NCBI GenBank assembly: GCA_038503035.1
Contig: JAVSML010025178.1
Span: 141,665-205,664 of the forward strand
Direction of reading: 5' to 3'
Length of the DNA stretch: 64,000 nt
Source of the DNA: Crocodylus rhombifer
Taxonomy: Eukaryota > Chordata > Crocodylia > Crocodylidae
The first letter of the stretch is position 1; each line of letters opens with the position of its first letter. Below the pieces are notes generated by a model. That model did not search any database. It was not told the DNA's origin and saw nothing but the letters and a program-made list of their open reading frames with translations. This document shows, one piece after another, positions 1-13,915 of the stretch. The translations under genes were made by a program, and so were the position numbers.

Positions 1-288
1 TATCAGCCTTGTGGGTTCCATGCAGCAATCCCATAACCAGATGGATCTCTTCTGAGGCAGCACTGGGACTTCCTTATAGTTAAGGAGTCTTTAGGGCAGG
101 GATCATGCCCTTCCCTTGGTCTGTAAAATGTTCAGCAGCAGTGGCCCCTCTATAAATAATCATGAGGCATCACTTTGGCCCAGTTCTGGAATCTATGGCA
201 GCGGAACCAGCAACTCAGATGGAAGCAGGATTCAGGTAACTGTGAGATTTAGCACAGAATTTTTCTGAGCTTCATTTTACTGTATGGA

Positions 289-445
289 GTCATTGTGCTA
301 CATTATATTGGATTCTATTCTCTGGTGCAGTATTGTATTGTACCATGCTGAATCACATTACACTTGTAGCATTGTATTGTCCTTTATTGTGTAGCCACAC
401 ATTGTACCACATTTTATTGTATTGTGCTGGACTTTTGGGCATTGC
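289..445. repeat. ATTGT-rich low-complexity stretch
   Basis: Repeated attgt/tattgta words (attgtattgtacca, attgtattgtcc, ttattgtattgtgc) form a degenerate simple repeat. Confidence 0.6.
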
Positions 446-1664
446 AATGTTGGGCATTAGACGGTCATAATGGTCTCTCCTGGCCCTATAATCTGGGAAT
501 CTCTAAATGCGCCATGCTCCATGACTGGCCAGCTTGTCACTAACATCTGCCTTCATACTGAAATATCTGTCTACCATAAAAGGCAGATGGATCAAAGGGA
601 TCTGTAATGATTGGCAGCAAACAACTGACAACCCAGGTGCCCACTAAACTTTGTTTTCTGCTGCAGCTCTGTAGAAGTCAGTGGGCCAGTTCAACCCTTG
701 GGAAAACATGTTCAAGTCCAGTTGAATGGGAGTGATGCTGCTGATTTGGTTGGAGTATCAGGGTTTCTCTCTGTTTCTAAGACTTTTCATACCACATGCT
801 TCTCTAAAGCCAAGATGAGTCCAATCGCAAGTCACTTTTCTTGATCCTTGGTTATTCTCTTTACTTTTTGAAGCCCCAGGCAGCTGGTCTCTCCTACTCT
901 TTCCTTTTTTTGCAGAGGCCACATTGCAAGCATTAGTCTTTCCTGTCCTCTGTCCCTCAGATCATTAACTAACTACACGATTTTCCCCCCTCCAGTTGAA
1001 TGCAGCAGACTAATGGAATCAAAGAGGCATTTCAGTGACTCAGACGTTTCCCATTGCCCTATTCCAGCATCCTCTACTCTTAACGCCGAGAGCTTTTCAC
1101 GTCCTATTTGGAACTGATAGGAAGCCCTTTCATTGTTTCACTACATGGATATTAACACTGATGAAGGAAATGCTCCATCTGATAACAGAACCGTTGAAAA
1201 GAGCACCATTTCCAAATGAGCAAACTCAGAGACAGTGGATTCCTGCTGCTCACACCAGCTTCAACCACAGTTGCCTGGACAAGACACAGCACTCTTGCCA
1301 CCCACACTCTTCTGGAATTCACCTCTCTTTGGGGCTCTGCAGGAAAAGGGGCTTTTCCCTGCTGTAGGAATGTGGTATCAATTCATATTACTCTTCAGAC
1401 ACTGACACAGTCCATCATGTAACATCTTAAAAACAAAGGAGAACAGCTGTGATCAGCTCACAGACCATGAATCTGCACCAGTGATGGCATCAGTACATAG
1501 GTTTCTGGCTGGACAAGCTGAGGAGTGTGCAGTGCTGCTGGGAGAAGAGGTTTGCCGATCCATGATTCTCCCCACACATGTTTCCAGGCTTCAGGTGCTT
1601 ATAAATGCTATCTCAAGCCATTTAGCTTGTATGTCTTCCATGCAAGGAACATAAAGTATCTTGC

Positions 1665-1790
1665 AAGCTTCAATTAATTAATCCTCACAGCCCCTCCTGC
1701 TGAGTGGGTAAGTTCATTAACCTTGTTTCACAAAGAGACAAATGGCAGCACCAAGGCAGGAAGACACTGCTGGAGATTACACAGGGAGTC
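1665..1790 (-). mobile_element. MIR-type SINE remnant, reverse
   Basis: ttaatcctcacagcccctcc, then gagtgggtaagttcattaac, aaagagacaaatg and gagattacacagggagtc follow the order of a reversed MIR element (CORE region and tail). The copy is old and diverged. Confidence 0.6.
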
Positions 1791-3734
1791 ATTTGTGCGC
1801 CCCCTCCCAGAGGAGATCACTGCCTTTCCCAAGTTTCCATACAGCTTTCACCTTCCCTGATCAATAGTGGACTTGTTCCAGGAAAGGGCCCCAACTGACT
1901 GCAGGTGCACTGTTTAGCTGTTCACACACAAGATGCACATGACCAGCATGGGGCTGTGCTCAGGTGATGCCCCATCTAAGCCCCAGAACATGCCACTCAT
2001 TCTTCCTTTTTCCAAGCACCTTTTCCCCAGCACTAGTACAAAGCTCATTCTCTGTGTCCTGCTCCATCTCATTCTATCCCCCCACAAAAACAAACTCCAC
2101 TGAGGATGGACTCCATGCACCTCCTCAAGAAATGGCGAGTCACTGAAGCATTGGGCTCTGGAGAGCAAACTCCCCCCACCTTCAGCTCACAGGTCAGGAT
2201 GGGGGTTCTGGGGCAAGCCAGGTCCTATCACTGCTACTGAACTCATACAACCTGAAAAATCTTGCCAGTCTTCAGCAAGACAGGGCCTGTCCCTTGTCTG
2301 TCTCCCAGTCCTTCACCTTGCTAAGGCAGAGGAAGGGCCTCGTCACCAGGTCTGCTGTGGGCCATCTGTTTGCATGGACTTCTGCTTCAATGGTGCTCCC
2401 AGCTAGGCTGGCTCATCACAAACCAAAGCCAGTGAGGGCTTAGCTTACAAAGAGGATCATAAACAGGACCAGACTGAATCACACCAGGGCCCATCTGGTC
2501 AAGCATTGTCTCGCTGGTGCTTCCAAACCCTGCAGGAGGCAGAGATAGGGTGATCTGTGCGCTCCACACTAGCGCCCATCCTGGGATCTGCCCATATGAG
2601 GTGGAGGCTTGGTTTCCTTTCCAAACCACTGTCATCAGGAATCCCCCATCAGTCACATTGTGGCAGTCCTCAATGCACACATAAACACATGCATGCACAA
2701 CAGGGGGGCTCTAGTAAAGCCCCACATATTCCCCGGTGCTCCAGTGGTGCTAGTGGTTCCTAGTGAATCCTGACTATTCACTGCTGCTCCTCTCCTCATC
2801 ACTGCCTCCCTTTCTAAAGCGCTCTTGTTTTCAAAGCCATTAGCCAGGCTTCAATTGTCCCAGGGTTTTGTTGTACCCTAAAGGTCTCTCTGAAGCTGGC
2901 CAGGCACCGCAGTTTTCTGTCAGTCCTGAAAGTCATTTCCTTTTGCTGTGGCTGCCCTAATCAATTAGCTGCCTATAAATAGCCCTGCTGATTTCAGTGT
3001 GACATCCTCAGAGCACTGTCACTGCCAGCTTCCTCCTCTACCTGGGGAGCCGTTTTTTTCCATAGATCAGAAGAGGCTTCAAGGGGGGCTCAGGAGGGGC
3101 AGGGTGAGGGTGGAGTGGGTGGATAGAGACCTGGCGTTCTCTTCAGCTTGATGGCTCCAGTCTCCGGACTGCTTTCCACTCCATGCCCTCCCCCCCGCCT
3201 CGTCGTTAAGCTGGAAAGAGCGCAGTGCCCCTGCTGCTTTCAAATTGCTCAATGTGCCTCTCATTGTTGGGAACACACACCCTCACAGATCAGGGGCTAT
3301 GCTGACCTCAGGCTCAGCACTGAGTTCCCCCCACACCTCAGATCACCTTCTGAACACTGGTTTCTTCTCCCCAAATCTGTCTGCAGGCAAAGCACCACAG
3401 AGCACTCCCTCTCCTCATCTATCAGCTCCCAGATACCCTGGCAAGACCACAGCTGATGCACCTAGCTTAGTGATGGGCAACTCTTGCAAGGACTGGAGCA
3501 CCCTTTATGGTGGAACTGCTAATCAGCCTCATGGCCAAGCTAGGCTGGCATACATTTTGGGACCAAAACCTGAACCAGAGGCATGGGCAGAAGGCCAGAG
3601 TAGACAGGTGTGGACCCCAATCTTGTCATGGACAGGTTTTCACCCTGGTGCTTTAGATGTAATAGCCCTTCTCAGTTTTTAGTATTGACTGTTCTCAGTC
3701 TGGATAATCTTGTTATCTATACATTTCCCCAATT

Positions 3735-3850
3735 CCTCTTTAAATCTAGCTACATTGTTCACCTCAGTGTAACCCACCCCTATTTCTTTTCATCAGCTTG
3801 GAGTTTGCCACCATCCAGTTTCACTGAATGTCCCCTTGCTTTTGTGTGAG
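3735..3850 (-). mobile_element. Possible old CR1/L2-class LINE fragment, reverse
   Basis: Text such as cctctttaaatctagctaca and actgaatgtccccttgcttt resembles reversed CR1-type 3' sequence (compare the 17.4-kb copy). It is highly diverged. Confidence 0.4.
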
Positions 3851-4924
3851 GAAACAGAGACCTCCTGACCTGCTTTGTGCATGCTTTGAATAGAAGCCTC
3901 CAAGCTGAGACACATATGGCTAGTGTCCTCTCCTTAAAATGGTCTCCCCCTCCTGCTGTTGTAATGACTGCAGCATGGACAATTCATCCACGTAGTTAGA
4001 ACCAATGCTAAGAACGAGAGTCAGACCAAGGTCAGATCTAGGAACCAGAGCAGGAGGGAAAAGGCAAGGCAAGGCAGGATGCAGAAGGAAGAACCGGTGG
4101 TTAGGGCAGCATGGGAAGTGGAAGGGAGGGCACTTGAAAGCTGTCAGAGACCCAGGAGGAGCTACTGCCTTGGATGGTGTTGAGCAGACACAGGGCAACT
4201 GAAAGGATGGACTTAAAACTTGGATTTAACTGCCTGTAGCCAGTAGGGAAATCAGACACAGCTCAGTCCATTCTGGAGCCCAGGCAGCTCCTGCTAGACC
4301 CCAGTCTCAGCCCACATCCCATCTCAACACAATGCCTAGTGTGAGTGAAAGGTAGATGGGGGAGAGCCAAGACATACCTTATATATAACAAAAAAAATGA
4401 AAGTGGCTAAAAAACATGGCACAGATTCTATGGAGTCCTTCTCCCCATCACTGCTTATGTCACTTTTCTCCATAGGCTGCAAGGTGTTTGGGGCATGGAA
4501 CTTCTTTGCATGATATCTATGCAATGCCCAGCTCAACCTTGGCCTTCCAATCCCGATCAGCTTCTCTGAGCACTACTGTAATGTTTTATATTAGATGCCA
4601 TCACTTACCTGAACTTTTTGCTTTCTGCTTCATCTGGACATCTTGCCATCTCCTCAAGGGATGTATGGGGTTTCCTGGTTTCTAGATAGGGTAGCATTGC
4701 CATGAGAAGTGACTTCCCTTATCATTTTTCCCACTTTCAGGTCTATGTGGAGTCAGCCAAAGCAGGAGAGAAAACAAAGAAGCAAGGAAAGAAAACATGA
4801 AGGGAACTTTGCTGAACTTCAGAAGTTTTGGTTGGGGCCCATTGCAGCTTCCTAGGGTACCTTGCACTGCTCTAGCTTGATCTACACAACACTGTGAACA
4901 TGGTTTGCAAATCTTGAGTGCAGC

Positions 4925-5055
4925 TTCTTACACCTGAACCAGCTAGAGCACAGAAGGTCAGAGAGGCTCAACCTAGACCATACAGCAAAGCAGAAGAACC
5001 TGAGTGACCAATCTCAAGTTCTAGACTCCAACCCCTACCCACGACCATATTTGCC
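4925..5055 (-). mobile_element. Possible MIR-type SINE remnant, reverse
   Basis: cagaaggtcagagaggctca, followed by accatacagcaaagcagaag, resembles the reversed MIR core. It is diverged, with approximate edges. Confidence 0.4.
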
Positions 5056-6779
5056 CTTGCACTTGGCACAGAGAACTAATGATGCTCCACCCTCCATAAA
5101 AAGTGCCTGACAGATTAGGTGTTGGTACATGAAGAAATTAATGAAACATTTTTATTTACCCCAAAATGTCCCTGAGTCACTGAGCACCATCAAAACCACC
5201 ACAAGAGAGGAGAGGAAACTAGGGAACTTCAGAGGGTCACCAATGTCCACTTCATGCCTGAGCATGGAGAAACATGGAAGAGTTTGAGGTGCTGATCAAA
5301 CCCACACCCCTTTGCTGGTGAGAACTTCCTGCCAGACCCAATGGGTAAGCCTTGTCTACAGCATATTCCCACTATTCCAGTGCTCCAGCAGGACACCTGC
5401 ATATTAAATCTGCTACCCACTGTGCTAAGCTCTACCCACCACCAACCTGCCTGCAGTGCCCTGGCTGCCTAGCCCGGCACCATCCCTCATCAGCCTTGAA
5501 AGAATCACATTTAATCATCTATTTCTTCCTCTACCAAAAGAAAAAATAATTTTAAGAGTAACAATTGGAATTTACAGTGAAGGGGCTCCACAAGTGGAGG
5601 AAGACAATTCACAGGTGCCCTGATTTCTGCAGTTGCTGAACAAGACATTGGCGTGACCAAACTTTGTGGCTTTTTTCTGAACCAGTATGGAAGATGGACT
5701 GCTGCAGCTGATGCTTTCTGAATTAGAATCAGCAACTGCACTGGTTTATTATACTGGAAATGCAGGAATTTCAGTGCAAAAAAAAAAAGAGGAGGAAAAT
5801 GGACATTCAGGATGAGCTGTCCAACTAAGCAGGACATATCCAAGGCTCTTTGCCTAATACCAGGTGGCCCAGTTGTGCCATGGACTCTCTGCTGCCAACA
5901 CTTCCTCAAAAAGCATTAATTTAGGGCACCAAGATACCACTTCTCTATACCTTTCCCTGCTGAGAGCTTTGATCGGTTGATATGTGGAGAGAGGAAATCA
6001 CCCAGCGTTACTATTTTATTGAGCTGAGGTGGCCAGTCATGGGGAGCACATGCCAGGTTGCACTTACGCCAGCTCTTGAAGGGAGTGAACAGCACCAGAA
6101 ATTTAAACCCAAGCCACGTGAGGACGCTTGAGCAGCTGGATTCCCACAGGGGAAGAACACCTGGAATCGCAGCAATAGTTTTCCTCCTGAACGCTCCTAA
6201 ATTGTTGCAGCCCATCAGTTGTCCCATGGGGAGACAGGGATCAGAACTGGGGGCGAGGGGGTTGCCACCTTAATGCCCAATTGCTTACTTCACCAGGGCT
6301 AACCTCTAAAAGTAAGGGGTCCCACCCTCCCCCCACTTTTGTTAACAGGGAAGATCTGTCATGATTATACTTCTGACCCCTGGGCATGCTGGGTTTCCTG
6401 CCCCCTCCCTCTGGGCAGGCGATTACCGTCTGGTACTTAGAGAGCTTCCTTTCGCCCAGCTCCTTCCCATTGTTCTGAAGCCAGGCAATGGCGCAGTGCC
6501 TCAAGGTCACCTCACACCAGCCGTCTGGTGGGTAATAACCTCCCCTCGGAGCAGCCGAGCAGAGGCTGAGAAACATCTTGCTCCAATATTTATGACTCCA
6601 TGTTTGATCAAGGATCCTGGGAAACAGCTCAATGCCTTTCCCACCAAAGGGTCAGCTTGACCTTGAGCTCACAGTACCAGGAGTCGGGAAGTCCCAAGTA
6701 TTCACCCCAGGTCTTCTGCTGACTCACGGCATGGGCTCAAATGCATCACTGAGCTGTTCTTTAGGCCTAAGGAACAGGC

Positions 6780-6902
6780 AGACTCTGTTGAAGTCAATGG
6801 GAACTGCGGCTGCTGAGTGGATCCAGGCCTCAATCTCAGCTTCCCCCACTGTAAAATAAAGACGAGGACATTCTCCACCTCACCCACAGGGCTGGAGATG
6901 AG
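6780..6902 (+). mobile_element. Possible MIR-type SINE remnant, forward
   Basis: cctcaatctcagcttccccc, then actgtaaaataaagacgagga and cacccacagggctggagatgag follow the MIR order (...CTCAGTTTCC...TGTAAAATGGGG...GGGTTG). It is diverged. Confidence 0.45.
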
Positions 6903-7019
6903 CAAGTTGAGGTATGAGCAGCACTTCACTCTACGTTGGACCGTTTCCTGGGTGGAAGGTGCCTATCAGTGCCCAGAGTTAGCTCCCTCTCAGTCTTAGC
7001 CACAATCTGTTGTGAACAG

Positions 7020-7168
7020 CTGGCCCCAAAACTAATGACCTAGGCTGGGCACTCCTGCTTCTCCTTTGTCTATCATCCAGGAAACCACTGGATGAGCAGG
7101 GGTTGGACTAGATGACCACCAGCTTGTCCCTTCCAGCCCTGCTCCTCTATGATTCTGTGATTCTCTCC
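7020..7168 (+). mobile_element. CR1 LINE 3' end, forward
   Basis: The text aggggttggactagatgacc...cccttccagccct followed by tgattctgtgattct is the diagnostic CR1 3' terminus with its short tandem tail. It is 5'-truncated, as usual, and has no reverse-transcriptase frame. Confidence 0.9.
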
Positions 7169-8193
7169 CAGTATTGGCTACCGGACCCACTTCTCCCATA
7201 CAACAATGTCCTGTTGCATTAAGGCAGGGGGGAGGTATCCTAGGGACCAGGGGCCCTCAGGAGGGCTGGGAAGTGCGTATGGGCAGTGCACATGAGGGCA
7301 GGAAGCACCTCACATCAATGGATGGTGTTTGCACTGGCTTTGAAGGTCTTGGGAGCTCAAGAGAGGGTGAACATAGAGCATCAGTTGGGGAAGAAGTGGT
7401 TGGAACAGCTGGGAGAGTCCCAGAGCTAGCCCCCTGCCCCACAACAAAACAGGCTGCACCCCAGCTATGTGTGGGAATGTCCCCCGGTGAGACCTGGGCT
7501 TCTCACTCACCTGATTTCCTGGCTGGGGTATATTTAGCTGGATGTTCCATTGTAGCCTCATGAGCTGATGGCTGCCCACGCCCAATCGCTGCTCATGGAA
7601 AGTCTGAATTTCGGCAACATTCCTCTCCTGAGGTCCTGGAAGTGGATCCAGAAAGCACAGTCTCTTTTTCCAAGGCCTGACTTGGAAAACAACAGGCAGG
7701 GCAGGCCAGGAGCAGGCCGAAAGCTTTCCACCGCCCAGTAAATGCACTCAGCATGTTGCCACTGGCAGCAGCCACCTGTCAGTAAAAGTGAGATTCAGAG
7801 CTCCTGAGAGCAAGGAGATGAGAGGCCTGCTAGAAACAGGCAGCACAGGTGGCTGCAAGCTCCCCTCACAGCACTACCAGTGCCCCACAATCTTGGCTTA
7901 CAACACCCCTTGCTGTTTCAGCCCTGTGCTCCCCGCAGGAGCTCTGCGGATGCACCTCAACCCTAGCCCATTGTACTCCCCCCCCACCATTATCTTTGCT
8001 CCAGGACAGCTCTGCCAGTGCTCCCCAGTTCTGATTTACAGTCCTCTCCACTATACTAGGTCTAGGCATGCTGCATGCACCCAGTAGGTGTAGGTTGGTT
8101 GTGTAGGCTAGGTTCAAGTCCACAATAAAAAAAAAAAAAAATACCTGTGGGAACAATTACAGAGCAATCAATATCCTGAATAATGTATTAGAG

Positions 8194-8499
8194 CAGCATT
8201 TCTCTACCCATGGGTCATGACCCAAAAGTGGGTTACAAGAATATATGAAAGGGTCATGAATAAACTTTAAAAATGAATCGACAAACTTTAAAAATGGATT
8301 CTCCTGTAAAGGAGAAAAAAGTGGGAAACAGTGGCTTTTCCCTTGGAGGCTGGCAGAGTTCCAGCCTGCAAGGGGCTGCTTGTGGCCCACACACTGGGAG
8401 GCAGGGGCTGCGGGCAACAGGTAGGGGCATTGGGTCAAGACTGACTGGCCATCTATATTTACAAATGGGTCCTGGTACAAAAAAGATTGAGAACCACTG
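8194..8499. mobile_element. hAT/MITE with 'gagaaccactg' terminus
   Basis: The ends cagcatttctctaccc and gattgagaaccactg are imperfect inverted repeats. The flanking 8-mers tattagag (8186-8193) and tattagtg (8500-8507) match at 7 of 8. The interior has no transposase. Confidence 0.75.
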
Positions 8500-11400
8500 T
8501 ATTAGTGTATCTCGGAGACTGCACTGTTTGCCGCTAGAGAAATGAGATATTTTCCATCATCAATGCAAATCCAGTCCAAATGGGAAAGGGGAAAATCATT
8601 CCCTTCTCAAGGCTGGACAGAGGCCTTCAGGAGATGAGTTGGGTGGATCTCAGTTCAGTCCCATGTGGACGGGGTCCCCACCTTAAAGATGATGCCTACA
8701 CTCGACACAAACTGACCTTCCTGGCATCAAACTCAGCAGAAAGGCCATGGGTTAGACAGGGGGGGACCCTGTAGGGCTAGAGGAGATTCATGGGGGAACA
8801 GGAGATAAAGTGCTGTTGGAGAAGCGAATAGGAAATTGCAGTGCTATTGTCAGTGCAGCACGAATCCTGAAGGAAAATAATGGGTTTCAGTCTCAAGGCT
8901 GCCAAGGCAGCATTGCATTTAATGAATTAAAAACTTCCTTGCCCTCCGCGCCACCCCAGCAAACCAAGTACGTCTGCCAGTGTCACTAGCCCACATGGCT
9001 TTATCTCAAGTCTTGCAAATCTGGTGTTTTTCTTAAAGCCCCAACTCCTGGAGTTATGCAGTTGGGAAAGATGTCCAGCTTCCCTCCTTTCTTTCTTTCT
9101 CCGATTTAAGTCCTCATGGTGAGAGAGACACCGCACCCCCCCTTAAAAGTCTGAAGTGCCATACCTCAAAGAGGCATTGGCAAATAAAAAGAACAAATGT
9201 ATTATTTTGTACGTCTTGCTATTCGAAGCCATTCTCCTGAGTTCTGGCATGCTCTGGGTTTGGAAAGTGTTTCTCTTTCCTGCGAGGGAAAATAGAAATT
9301 TACCCCCAAATAAAAATCTAATGAACGAGATGGAAATGTAAATCTTCAGGACTGAATGAAACTGGCTCTGCCCGTCTCCCAGCTGCTCTGAGACGAGTGC
9401 TGATGGTGAAGGAAGGCACAGTTGGGTGGACACAAAGAGAAATTCAGCCTCATCGGAGACACCAGACCCAGACGACTCCTTGCACGTTACTGCAGAACGT
9501 CCGAGCGTCACCGGCTTGTTGACTAGCCCTTGTGGACCCTCCCTCTCCAGTGAGGACCTGTCTCAAACATATTTCCACACAGCTGGAGGGAAACCCCAGC
9601 TGCAGTCCTGAAAAATAACAAATAATAAAAGTGGCTGTAAGCAGCAGCGGGGCTAGCAGGAAACATTCCCAGTAGCACCTGCTTCCTGAGTGCGACGTTT
9701 ATTTGATCCCCTGGCACCATCTGGGCCATGCCCCACTCTTTGTTTTCATTCAGAGTTTAGAAAAACAATTCAGCTTTGACTAATTGCTCTTTAAGGCTTC
9801 AAACTCACCCTGTCTCCTCCCCCCAACTTCCTCTCCCACCCTGTCCCCCTCCACCCTCCCATGTCCTCCCATGTCCCTCCCACTCCATGCTCTCTCATCT
9901 CCTGTGACACCTGATTTTAAGCCATGAATTTTCAAAGAAGCCCCTATTACCTCCAACCTGCAGGCAGAGCTGTGCAAACTCTAGGAAGCATAGCATGGGG
10001 TTTGTCTATGGGCAGATTGACAACAGCCTCTTCCTTGCTCCTGAGAGCAACTGTGGCACCAAGGCATTGTCACTGCATGTCACAATCCATTGGGCAAGTC
10101 AGGATATGTCATGATTTAGGATGTACCGTGGTGGGGAGGGTAATTGGAAGTCATTGCTAACTCACAGCTGGGTTTGACTTAACTGGGCAATGTACCATAG
10201 TCTTCTAGCTGTGAAGATACACCAGCATTATTATTGAAGTGATGCTTATGTGCTGCAGTCCAGGATCAGGGCTCTGCTGTACTGGGCAGCGTACACATAT
10301 TCAACCAGTCCCTTTCAGCCCCTAACAACCATGAAACTTACTGACATAAACCCTCTCTTGGACCTGGGGCTGCTCCCAGCTTCCACACATACTTACCCCT
10401 CCTTGCCCATTCCCCTTCCCTCTCATGCCCCAGGAGTGGGGGGTGGGCCTGCCCCACTGGGGAAAGCAGTAGTGGGCCACCAGCCTGGAAAGGGGGCTTT
10501 TCTGTGATGGTGTACAGCTGACTTCACATCTTCCTCCCTGGAAAATGTCAGGAAAACCTGGTGCCTTTGTGACCCAGCTGAAATCCCTGCAGCGTCACAG
10601 GGGTGGTTGTTTTTCTTGAGGACTCTGTGTCCTCCCCCTCACCCCTGTGTCCTCACCTGATGGATTTAGCAGGATTTACCATGAGGACAAGGAACCAAAG
10701 GACTTCCGGCTGCTTAATGACACTTACAGTGAAGAATTTGCCTTTGCAACAGCCCTGCTTGGCCATCCCAATGTGCACACTTTGTTCTTCTTTCATTAGC
10801 AGGTACAGAGTGGAGGTTGCCCCCTTTCCCTTACAATTTTACTGCAACATTTATTGCTTCTCTCTCACCCCCACTTTTGCATGTCCACAGCCACTCCTGT
10901 CTAGGATCACAGAGCATTTTTGTGTGCTTCTACTCCCGCTTTCCGGTCCTAAAAAGTTTGCTCTGCTCAAGCCCTGGCCCTGCTTCCTTGTTCATTCCTA
11001 ACAATCTCTTCCTGCTTCATGATGATCGCTGGGATTATTTGGAGCACACAGACTGCTGGGGAGCTGGGATTTCCTTCCCTGGAAACACAGCAGGCCCTGC
11101 TTTTCTGTTTTCTCATAGGAGACCTGTGTAACTAATTATCGCTCTGTTTATGTTCTGTGCACCATGATTTGTGCGCACAGATAAATAGACATGAAAGCTC
11201 TGCCTTTCACATAGCCCCTTTGCCAGCCCTGCCGCCTGAGCCAGGAAGGCAATCACAGCACAACCACCACATTGAATAATGTTGCCCCTTCTTCTGACAC
11301 CAGAGGTCTGGGGTCTTGTAGCTCACAGAGGAGAGATCAGCAATGCTAAGGTGTTGCAGATTTATACAAGTCCTGACATGAAACGGTCAAACAGCATTCA

Positions 11401-12029
11401 GGGCAACCCAGCTCCAGGCTTCCTCAGTTAGGTCCATCACCGGGAGCAGCACTTCATATTAATGAAGAGGAGATGCAACATGAGTAACACATGTTACTGC
11501 CTGTAGGGGCCCAAACAGCTGGGCTGGTATCAAAGCTTTCTTCACCTTTTCTAGACCCCTCTGTCATTGAGGATGAAAGGATTACAACCTCTAAACACTG
11601 CCCGGTGCTTGGATTCCCCAGTGCATGGAAAAAGCATGAGCAGCTCAACACCCCTGGAAGGACCCTCCATGCAACACCAGACCCACTCCAGCAGGCACAC
11701 ATGGAGTCAAGCATTAGCCCAGGCCCAAACAGCATGTTTCACAGGAAATTCCCCCATCCCTTGCCACTGGCTAATAAACATTTACAGAGGAACTGACAGA
11801 AGCAGGAACTCCAGGACTGACTATCCAGCCAAACACACCCAGCAGTCATTTCCACCATCTTTCCTTCATAAAGTCAGTGCTATCCAGTCTGATGATTCAC
11901 CAGACATAGAGACGAGCACCCAGAGTACAAGACCCACAGGAGTAATGGACAGCACCGGGCATTGGAAGAGCAGCCTGAAAAACACCATCTATCAAATCAC
12001 AAATATAAGGAGCAACTGGATACCACCAT

Positions 12030-12831
12030 GAGGGTTAAGTTTAGCCTTTTTAGTTAGAGAAATTAAATCCAATAGCCTAGGACCACACCACTTTACAATA
12101 GCCTGGGGGGTGGAGTCAGAAGGCGATCACAGTTCTTCTGGATTAAAGTGAGATGGATTATCCAGTGAGATGCCCCAGGGCTCAATAGAGGGTCCAAGGC
12201 TGTTTAAATATCTTTGTGCATGATCTGGAAGTGGTTGTGGAGGGCATGTTAATTAAACTGCCTTAGGGAGAGTCACATACATTCAGGAGGAAGGGGGAAG
12301 AGCCTGAAATAACAAAATAAGACTGAAGTCTGAGAAATGCAAGCAGAGAAATAACCTGAAGTGCTGCTCTCCTAGTGGGAAGAAAGTGCTTGGGGAGAAC
12401 TGATTCCCCACCATGCCAGACTATGACAGGGGGCAAGTTAGACAGGAGCTTAAAACTCCATCAGAGTAAGGGGAATAGTAAGAAGATAATGAGCACAAAA
12501 GAGACAAGTATAGTGGTAGAGGTGGTCTTTTCTGAAGTGGTATGGATGATGCATGTTGCAGAGGCAGATTGTATAGACAGGTTCAAAAAGGGACTAGACA
12601 AATTCATGCACCATAGTTCCATTTGTAGCTATTGAATCAAAGTCAGAGATGTTTCATCAGGCATTTCTAATCCAATGATGCCAGAGAGGGTATGACAGGG
12701 CATGGACTACTCAAGATATACCCAGTTCAAGGCCCTCCCTCTAAAGCATCTTCTCCTGCCACTGTCAAAGACAGGATACTGGGCTAGATGGACCACTCTG
12801 ATGATCCAGTCTGGCACTTCTTATGTCCTTA
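12030..12831 (+). mobile_element. CR1-type LINE 3' fragment, forward, ending in the 'ttcttatgtcctta' tail
   Basis: The sequence gttcaaaaagggactagaca, gatactgggctagatggacca and ctggcacttcttatg are hallmarks of the second CR1 3' tail type found in crocodilians and turtles. The left edge is approximate. It is degraded and non-coding. Confidence 0.7.
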
Positions 12832-13210
12832 CAGACATTGATTGATGTGAGAAAATACGTTATTCATTACAGACCAGGGAGCCAACAGCTGCCAAAATAC
12901 CTTAGCTGTAATATTGCAGTGTTGGGCACCACCACAGAAGAAAGATATTGCTAACATGAACAGGGCTCAGGAAAGAAAAACAGAGGGTGAAGGTCTTGGA
13001 AGGACTGGCCTGATGCAGAAGGTTCAAAGTAGCAAGGTCAGTGCAACCAGGTAGGAGGCAGAATGATATAAAAGGTGATTGCTGACCCACGTTCCAAGTT
13101 GGTCAGCTTTGGAGAGGAGAGGGACCATTTAGAGTGGGTTGAAATGAAAGCCATAGGCTGCAACTCAAAGGGAGACTTGAGCTGCACATCAAGGGGTACC
13201 ACAGATGATC

Positions 13211-13397
13211 CAGGGGTGCGCAGTTATTTTGGGCAGAGGGCCGCTTATTGAGTTTCAGCAAGCCATTGAGGGCCACATGACAGGCAGCCCAGGGCACATT
13301 AATATTAATTTGCTACATTTTTTAGGGACCCCGTGGGCCGGATAGAGTGGCCTGGAGGGCCGCAACTGGCCCCCGGGCCGCATTTTGCTCACCCCTG
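13211..13397 (+). mobile_element. hAT-type non-autonomous element, same family, degraded termini
   Basis: The element starts caggggtgcgcag and ends gctcacccctg, and its body is clearly homologous to the 34113-34299 copy (shared gggcagagggccgc, aggcagccc and ggccgcattttg segments). The flanking 8-mers no longer match. It is non-coding. Confidence 0.85.
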
Positions 13398-13784
13398 GAT
13401 TAGACACTGGAAATGTTTGCAGGCTGTGTGTCTGAAGCCCTGTAGCAGGAGGTACTCAGAAGCCAATTGAACAAAAACACTTGGAAACATTCTGCTGAGG
13501 AGAACATGGCCTGGTGGCAGGGAATGGATGAGATGAATTTACCAGGCTCTCGTTTCCATGGTGTATGAATCACCGTGATCGCTGTGCTACTCATTACCCT
13601 GTGGAGGTCACCCTGCAATCACCATCCTCATATGAACACACACAGGCCATCTGCCATTCCGTTTAGCAGGCGGGTTTTGGCTGCATCTCCGTTTGCCTCT
13701 GCGTAACAATCTTCCTGTTCACACCTAGCAATCAAGCTGTGCAGGGGAAGGGACAGGGCTACATGGGAGGGAATCAGCATGAGA

Positions 13785-13915
13785 GCCAGGAGCCCACAAT
13801 GCTGGGTGCTCATCCTGGCTCTGGCACCACCTGCCCTGAAGAGCTGGGGGAAGTCAGCACCCCATTTCCCCACATCGTGCGGCTGGTTTCCCCTGTGCAG
13901 TTTTCCAAACCCACC
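13785..13915 (+). mobile_element. Possible MIR-type SINE remnant, forward
   Basis: catcctggctctggcaccac, then gggggaagtcagcacc and catttcccca resemble the MIR body. It is diverged, with approximate edges. Confidence 0.4.

Larger units (their letters stand above)
1..6779. other. Intergenic sequence, no gene recognised
   Basis: This is non-coding unique sequence with the repeats listed separately (ATTGT-rich stretch, two MIR-like and one LINE-like remnant). All open frames are short, overlapping and without a recognisable domain. Confidence 0.8.
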